DNA of 9,137 nt from Ilumatobacteraceae bacterium (GTDB lineage Bacteria; Actinomycetota; Acidimicrobiia; Acidimicrobiales; Ilumatobacteraceae), in NCBI GenBank assembly GCA_023254985.1, contig JALRJT010000102.1:1-9137 (forward strand). Reading direction: 5' to 3'. The position numbers were made by a program, and so were the translations under genes. This document shows positions 5,320 to 9,137 of the stretch, piece by piece (position 1 is the stretch's first letter; every line of letters starts with the position of its first letter). The notes under the pieces were generated by a model that was not told where the DNA came from, searched no databases, and worked only from the letters and a program-made list of their open reading frames with translations.

Positions 5320-6363
5320 GTGAGCATCGTGTCGGGGGATACACAGCGAGTCATTGAAGTTCGCAACCTCTGGAAGGTGTTCGGCTCCGGTTCCCACGAC
5401 AACGCGATTTCGCGGGCACAGGCCGGCGAATCTCGCGCAGACATCTTGTCCTCGTCTGGTCAGACCGTGGCCGTACGCGATGTGTCGTTCCACGTCGGAT
5501 CCGGGGAGACGTTCGTTGTCATGGGACTGTCGGGATCCGGGAAAAGCACGCTCATTCGCTGCCTGTCCCGACTCATCGAGCCAACCCGCGGCGAGGTCCG
5601 GCTGAACGGGACCGACCTCTTGGCAATGGACAACGAAGCGCTGCGCACCGTGCGCCGTGGCCAGATGTCGATGGTCTTCCAGCACTTCGGTCTGTTCCCC
5701 CACCGCAAGGTGATTGACAACATCGCCTATGGCCTCGAGGTACAGGGCATCGACAAGGAGACCCGTCGCGCACGAGCAAGCGAGGTATTGCGCATCGTCG
5801 GTCTCGACGGATGGGCGAATCATTTCCCGCAGCAACTCTCCGGTGGCATGCAGCAACGCGTCGGTCTTGCGCGTGCACTCGCCGTCGATCCACAGATCCT
5901 CCTCTTCGACGAGCCGTTTTCGGCACTCGACCCACTCATCCGCAAGGAGATGCAGGACGAACTCATTCGCCTGCAGAAGTCGATGCAGCGCACGATCATC
6001 TTCATCACGCACGACTTCGCCGAGGCGCTTCGTCTCGGTGATCGCATCGCGATCATGAAGGACGGCGCGTTCGACCAGGTCGGCACACCAGAAGAGATTG
6101 TCTCCTCGCCCGCCACGCCGTACGTTCGCGAGTTCGTCAACGACGTTCCACGAGCCAAGGTGTTGAGCGTCCGAAGTGTCGCCATCAATGCTCCGGCACC
6201 GAGCGGTGCACGCACCGTGCGCGCCGCAAGCAAGATCGAAGCCGTCATCCCGATGCTGCTGGAGCGCGATGAACCGATCGCGGTCGTCGACGATGACGGG
6301 AAACCACTCGGCATCGTCGATCGCACGAGCATCGCCAACATCCTGAGCGCCGAGCAGCGATGA
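5320..6363 (+). CDS. proV: Glycine betaine/proline ABC transporter ATP-binding protein
   Basis: A 347-residue ATPase of the ProV/OpuAA family that powers uptake through the adjacent permease. It has the ~27-residue insert after the first strand typical of ProV (residues 22-48). Walker A is GLSGSGKST (69-77), Q-loop Gln121, signature LSGGMQQR (173-180), Walker B ILLFDEP (193-199), SALD (201-204), and switch His231. Residues about 280-345 form a CBS-like tail with DEPIAVVDDDGKPLGIVDRTSIANIL. Many relatives have two CBS modules sensing ionic strength; here only one is clear, so osmotic gating may differ. The GTG at 5320 was preferred over the TTG at 5296 because AGGGG lies about 7 nt upstream and the longer version adds only eight unrelated residues; GTG 5329 is a less likely alternative. 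It overlaps proW by ATGA, so the two are co-translated. Confidence 0.9.
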   Translation: MSIVSGDTQRVIEVRNLWKVFGSGSHDNAISRAQAGESRADILSSSGQTVAVRDVSFHVGSGETFVVMGLSGSGKSTLIRCLSRLIEPTRGEVRLNGTDLLAMDNEALRTVRRGQMSMVFQHFGLFPHRKVIDNIAYGLEVQGIDKETRRARASEVLRIVGLDGWANHFPQQLSGGMQQRVGLARALAVDPQILLFDEPFSALDPLIRKEMQDELIRLQKSMQRTIIFITHDFAEALRLGDRIAIMKDGAFDQVGTPEEIVSSPATPYVREFVNDVPRAKVLSVRSVAINAPAPSGARTVRAASKIEAVIPMLLERDEPIAVVDDDGKPLGIVDRTSIANILSAEQR

Positions 6364-8273
6364 ACACGATCGCCGTCGCCTCCCCGAGGAGTTCGCGACA
6401 GCGACTCGTCATCGGTTCAGGTGTCGTCGCGGCACTACTCATCGCCGCCCAGGTCATCGGCTCGGCATCGTTTCCGAGCAACTGGTACGCACATCTCGCC
6501 GATCCAATCAACGACTGGCAGGGGTGGCTGCGCACCAACCGCACCACGCACTGGTCGTTCACGGTATTCATCAATCCCCTCACCGATCTCGTCGACTTCC
6601 TTCTCACCTTCGTCGAAGACTTCTTCACCTGGCTGCCCTGGTTCATTCCGCCCATCGTCGTGTTCCTCGTGATCGCCCGTCGTAAGCGTTGGGTGATGGC
6701 AACTTGTGCAGCGCTTGCCGTCATCTATCCCGGCGTCGTCGGCGTGTGGGAACAAAGCATCGAGACGATCGCATTGATGACCGTGTCGGTGGCGATCAGC
6801 GTCATCTTGGGCATCCCGCTCGGGGTGTGGACCGCACTCAACAAGCGGGCCGAGTCGATCCTGCGCCCGATCCTCGATGCGATGCAGACCGTGCCCGCCA
6901 CCGTGTATCTGATTCCCATCGTGTTGTTGTTCGGCATCGGCAAGGTGCCGGCTGCAATCGCGACCGTGATCTATGCGCTCCCACCGATGGTTCGCCTCAC
7001 CGCCCTCGGTATCCAGCAGGTTCCACGCTCAGCCGTCGAAGCGTCGCAGATGTTCGGCGCAACCCGACGTCAAACCTTGGCACGTGTCGAGATGCCACTT
7101 GCCGTTCCGTCCATCGTCACCGGCATCAACCAGACCGTGATGATGGCCCTCGGCATCGTCGTCATCGCCACGCTCGTCGGTGCAGGTGGTCTCGGCCAAG
7201 AGATCAATCAAACGGTGCGCGCGCTATCGCCGGGCAAGGGACTCGTTGTCAGCCTCGCCGTCGTGGCCGTCGCGTTCGTGCTCGACCGTGTGAGCCTCGC
7301 ACTCGTCACGACACCCGGTGCGAAGGTCGCATCACTCACACGACGCCAACTCCTCCTCATCGTCATCGCACTCCTCATCGCCACGATCATCGGACGACTC
7401 TTCGGATGGGTCGAGTTCCCCTTCTCATGGGGCAAGTTCTTCGCCAATCCGATCGACGACTTCGTGCTGTGGTTCCGTGACACGTTCAGCTTCATCACGC
7501 GACCGTTCAACGACTTCATCGTGCGCGACGTGCTCATCCGCACTCGATCGCTATTCAACACCACGCTCGCCTGGCAACTCATCGTCATCGCCGCTGCGGC
7601 GTTTTCGTATGTTGCAGCGGGTTGGAAGATGGCGATCGCGACGACGATTGGACTCGTCGTGATCGGTCTGTCCGGCATGTGGTACGACGCGAGCGAGACC
7701 TTGGCCCAGACCGTTGTCGCCGTCGTATTGTCGATCGTCATCGCCGTGCCGGTCGGCGTGTGGCTCGGTCGTCGACCGAAGGTGGAAACCGCGATCTCTC
7801 CGATCCTCGACTCCCTACAGACGATCCCACCACTCATCTATGCGATCCCGTTCGTGATGATCTTCACCGTCGGCCCGGTGCCAGGCGTCGTCGCCGCGGT
7901 CGTCTACGCGATCCCTCCAGGCATCCGACTCACCGCACTTGGTATCCGCCAGGTGAACCCCGAGTCGATCGAAGCGGCCACCACCTTCGGAGCCTCACAG
8001 CGTCAAGTGCTGTGGGGAGTGCGCATTCCGCTCGCGATGCCGTCGATCATCCTCGCCGTCAACCAGATGGTGATGATGGTGCTCGCGATGGCGATCATCG
8101 CTGGCATGGTCGGCGGCGGCGGCCTCGGCTATCGCTCGATTGAGGCACTCACTGGTGCAAACGGCGCTGGTCTCGGCATCGAAGTAGGCCTTGCAGTCGT
8201 AATCATGGCGACGATTCTCGACCGGCTCACTCAGTCGGCTGCGCGTCGCATGCAGGCACCTGCGGCTCAGTAA
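6360..8273 (+). CDS. proW: Double-length (fused) glycine betaine ABC transporter permease
   Basis: A 637-residue inner-membrane permease made of two ProW/OpuAB-type units in tandem. Each half has hydrophobic helices and a BPD_transp_1 core: about residues 130-315 and 440-625. The coupling (EAA-like) motifs are EASQMFGATRRQTLARVEMPLAVPSI-like at 227-252 and EAATTFGASQRQVLWGVRIPLAMPSI-like at 538-563, about 311 residues apart. Other matching blocks are PILDAMQTVPATVYLIPI with PILDSLQTIPPLIYAIPF, and GAGGLG with GGGGLG. A similar 'ANPIDDF/ADPINDW' segment precedes each half. ProW normally works as a homodimer of ~300-residue subunits, so this chain could supply both halves of the pore with one ProV dimer. 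The start ATG overlaps the proV stop (ATGA). No terminator is seen after the TAA at 8271. Confidence 0.9.
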   Translation: MNTIAVASPRSSRQRLVIGSGVVAALLIAAQVIGSASFPSNWYAHLADPINDWQGWLRTNRTTHWSFTVFINPLTDLVDFLLTFVEDFFTWLPWFIPPIVVFLVIARRKRWVMATCAALAVIYPGVVGVWEQSIETIALMTVSVAISVILGIPLGVWTALNKRAESILRPILDAMQTVPATVYLIPIVLLFGIGKVPAAIATVIYALPPMVRLTALGIQQVPRSAVEASQMFGATRRQTLARVEMPLAVPSIVTGINQTVMMALGIVVIATLVGAGGLGQEINQTVRALSPGKGLVVSLAVVAVAFVLDRVSLALVTTPGAKVASLTRRQLLLIVIALLIATIIGRLFGWVEFPFSWGKFFANPIDDFVLWFRDTFSFITRPFNDFIVRDVLIRTRSLFNTTLAWQLIVIAAAAFSYVAAGWKMAIATTIGLVVIGLSGMWYDASETLAQTVVAVVLSIVIAVPVGVWLGRRPKVETAISPILDSLQTIPPLIYAIPFVMIFTVGPVPGVVAAVVYAIPPGIRLTALGIRQVNPESIEAATTFGASQRQVLWGVRIPLAMPSIILAVNQMVMMVLAMAIIAGMVGGGGLGYRSIEALTGANGAGLGIEVGLAVVIMATILDRLTQSAARRMQAPAAQ

Positions 8274-8297
8274 GTCCGTTATCTGGTACCTACCAAG

Positions 8298-8303
8298 TAC
8301 GCT
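8298..8303 (+). promoter_or_regulatory. Putative -10 hexamer of a leaderless promoter
   Basis: TACGCT (TANNNT) ends exactly 7 nt before the GTG at 8311, and no Shine-Dalgarno sequence lies between. This predicts a leaderless mRNA separate from proVW. The -35 region is weak. Confidence 0.45.
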
Positions 8304-8310
8304 TTCTGCT

Positions 8311-9135
8311 GTGAGACGCCTCCTCGCAGTCGCCCTCGGCGCACTCGCCCTCTCACTTGTTGCACCAACCAACTCAACAAGTGCAGCGACGAGTTCATGC
8401 AAGAAGGTCGGTTTGACGAAGACCGTGAGTGGCACGAAGTTCACCTGTCGTCTCGTCTCCAAGAAGCGTGTATGGGTGAAGGGCCCAGCGGGCAAGTCGC
8501 CAACGACGACCGTCCCGAAAGGTCCAGCACCAACTGTCTCGCCCGACACTGCATTCGCCTCGACGAATGAGTGCAAGTTGAAGTCATTTGACAGTGCGTT
8601 CAGTCTCGGATTTCCTCGACCGAGCTTTCGCGGTTCAATGTCGACACCTCGAATCTTGATCATTCCAGTTCAGTTCACCGACACAGGGACTAATGCTCGT
8701 AATTATCAGGAGACTTTTGAGGGATTCAACAAGGCTGCTGCCTATTACAAAGCCCAGTCATTCGGACGAACGAACATCACCTTTGAATGGACGCCAGTCG
8801 ATCCAGCAACGAATAAGCCAGCGATTCTCCGAATGCCCTTCACGGCGAGCGATGAGGGTCTTTATGGAACCCCCTGTGCGCAATGTGATCGCACCGAGTT
8901 GATGAAGAAGATGCTCGCAACTGCTCCAGCATCCTGGAACGTCGGGTCATACGACTCCGTCGTAGCCCTGTTCGATGATCGAAGAATCATCGCCACCGGG
9001 GTGGCCTTTCGACACTCACCGGAGTATCCGGCGCCAAACGCACCATGGGCGCAGCCACTGCCATCGGCTTCAGGAGATGTCCATTCCTCCGCAATGGTCG
9101 CGCCTGGAAATCAAATTACTGATCCCGGCCTTTGA
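8311..9135 (+). CDS. Secreted protein, probable M6-like metalloprotease, 3' end doubtful
   Basis: The visible 274 residues begin with a Sec signal peptide (MRRLLAVALGALALSLVAP, probable cleavage near TSA at 23-25). A small module with Cys30 and Cys46 (SCKKVGLTKTVSGTKFTC) follows, a type common in secreted actinobacterial proteins, then a Thr/Pro linker (about 58-82). From about 110 the sequence resembles the start of an M6-type metalloprotease domain: STPRILIIPVQFTDT, then AAYYKAQSFGRTNITFEW, and YDSVVALFDD (214-223). Cys189 and Cys192 form a CxxC. No HExxH zinc motif is present; the frame meets a TGA at 9133-9135, two bases from the window edge, where the catalytic region would be expected. 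The stop may be an end-of-contig error or real truncation. The start is a GTG with no ribosome site but a well-placed -10. No link to betaine metabolism is evident. Confidence 0.6.
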   Translation: MRRLLAVALGALALSLVAPTNSTSAATSSCKKVGLTKTVSGTKFTCRLVSKKRVWVKGPAGKSPTTTVPKGPAPTVSPDTAFASTNECKLKSFDSAFSLGFPRPSFRGSMSTPRILIIPVQFTDTGTNARNYQETFEGFNKAAAYYKAQSFGRTNITFEWTPVDPATNKPAILRMPFTASDEGLYGTPCAQCDRTELMKKMLATAPASWNVGSYDSVVALFDDRRIIATGVAFRHSPEYPAPNAPWAQPLPSASGDVHSSAMVAPGNQITDPGL

Positions 9136-9137
9136 TT

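Noticed and set aside
4780..6012. 410-residue minus-strand open frame across the proX-proV gap
   Set aside because: It reads antisense to proV, through the divergent promoter region, and out of frame in proX; a shadow of GC-rich codons.
8252..8263. GCAGGCACCTGC inverted repeat near the proW stop as a terminator
   Set aside because: The 5-bp arms are separated by two bases, lie within coding sequence, and are not followed by a T-run.

Overview
The window looks like a piece of a GC-rich actinobacterial genome, most likely Acidimicrobiia (Ilumatobacter-like) from a metagenome. Three things suggest this: G/C-ending codons, a lipoprotein start of the type 'AACGGGDDAATDTTAAAGG', and genes that start directly 7 nt after a -10 hexamer with no Shine-Dalgarno sequence (leaderless). 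The taxonomic call is inference.

Layout. Bases 1-149 hold the first ~43 codons of a response regulator on the + strand. They run into the truncated 3' end of a minus-strand gene through a ~15-bp stretch (135-149) that fits both proteins. This is either a chimeric assembly join or a real rearrangement. From there to 5239 everything is on the minus strand. In transcription order it is proX (4256-5239), a strong intrinsic terminator (4204-4233), betA (2525-4177), a 121-bp gap with a possible promoter and operator, then four close genes: corrinoid protein mttC/mtgC-like (1684-2403), DUF1638 (1037-1660), a 'virulence factor' family small protein (657-1034) and methyltetrahydrofolate:corrinoid methyltransferase (617 to about 135, cut off). 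Divergently on the + strand are proV (5320-6363) and a double-length fused permease proW (6360-8273), overlapping by ATGA. A secreted, probable M6-like metalloprotease (8311 to the right edge) follows and appears cut before its catalytic motif. No stretch over 300 bases lacks a gene; no tRNA, rRNA, CRISPR or insertion sequence was seen.

How it fits together. ProX-ProV-ProW should import glycine betaine, choline or a related methylated amine. BetA oxidises choline toward glycine betaine. The MttC / MTHF-methyltransferase genes are the usual downstream half of a corrinoid-dependent demethylation system of the MttB superfamily, which passes a methyl group from a quaternary amine via a corrinoid to tetrahydrofolate. 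DUF1638 and the 'virulence factor' protein lie inside this set and are likely accessory proteins with no known biochemical role. The substrate-specific MttB/MtgB methyltransferase, the reductive activase and betaine-aldehyde dehydrogenase BetB are not in the window. The methyltransferase end of the cluster is exactly where the sequence is broken, so some may lie beyond the join.

The points most worth a second look are the join at 135-149, the two uncharacterised accessory genes, and a perfect 8-1-8 palindrome (5258-5274) at the predicted proX transcription start.
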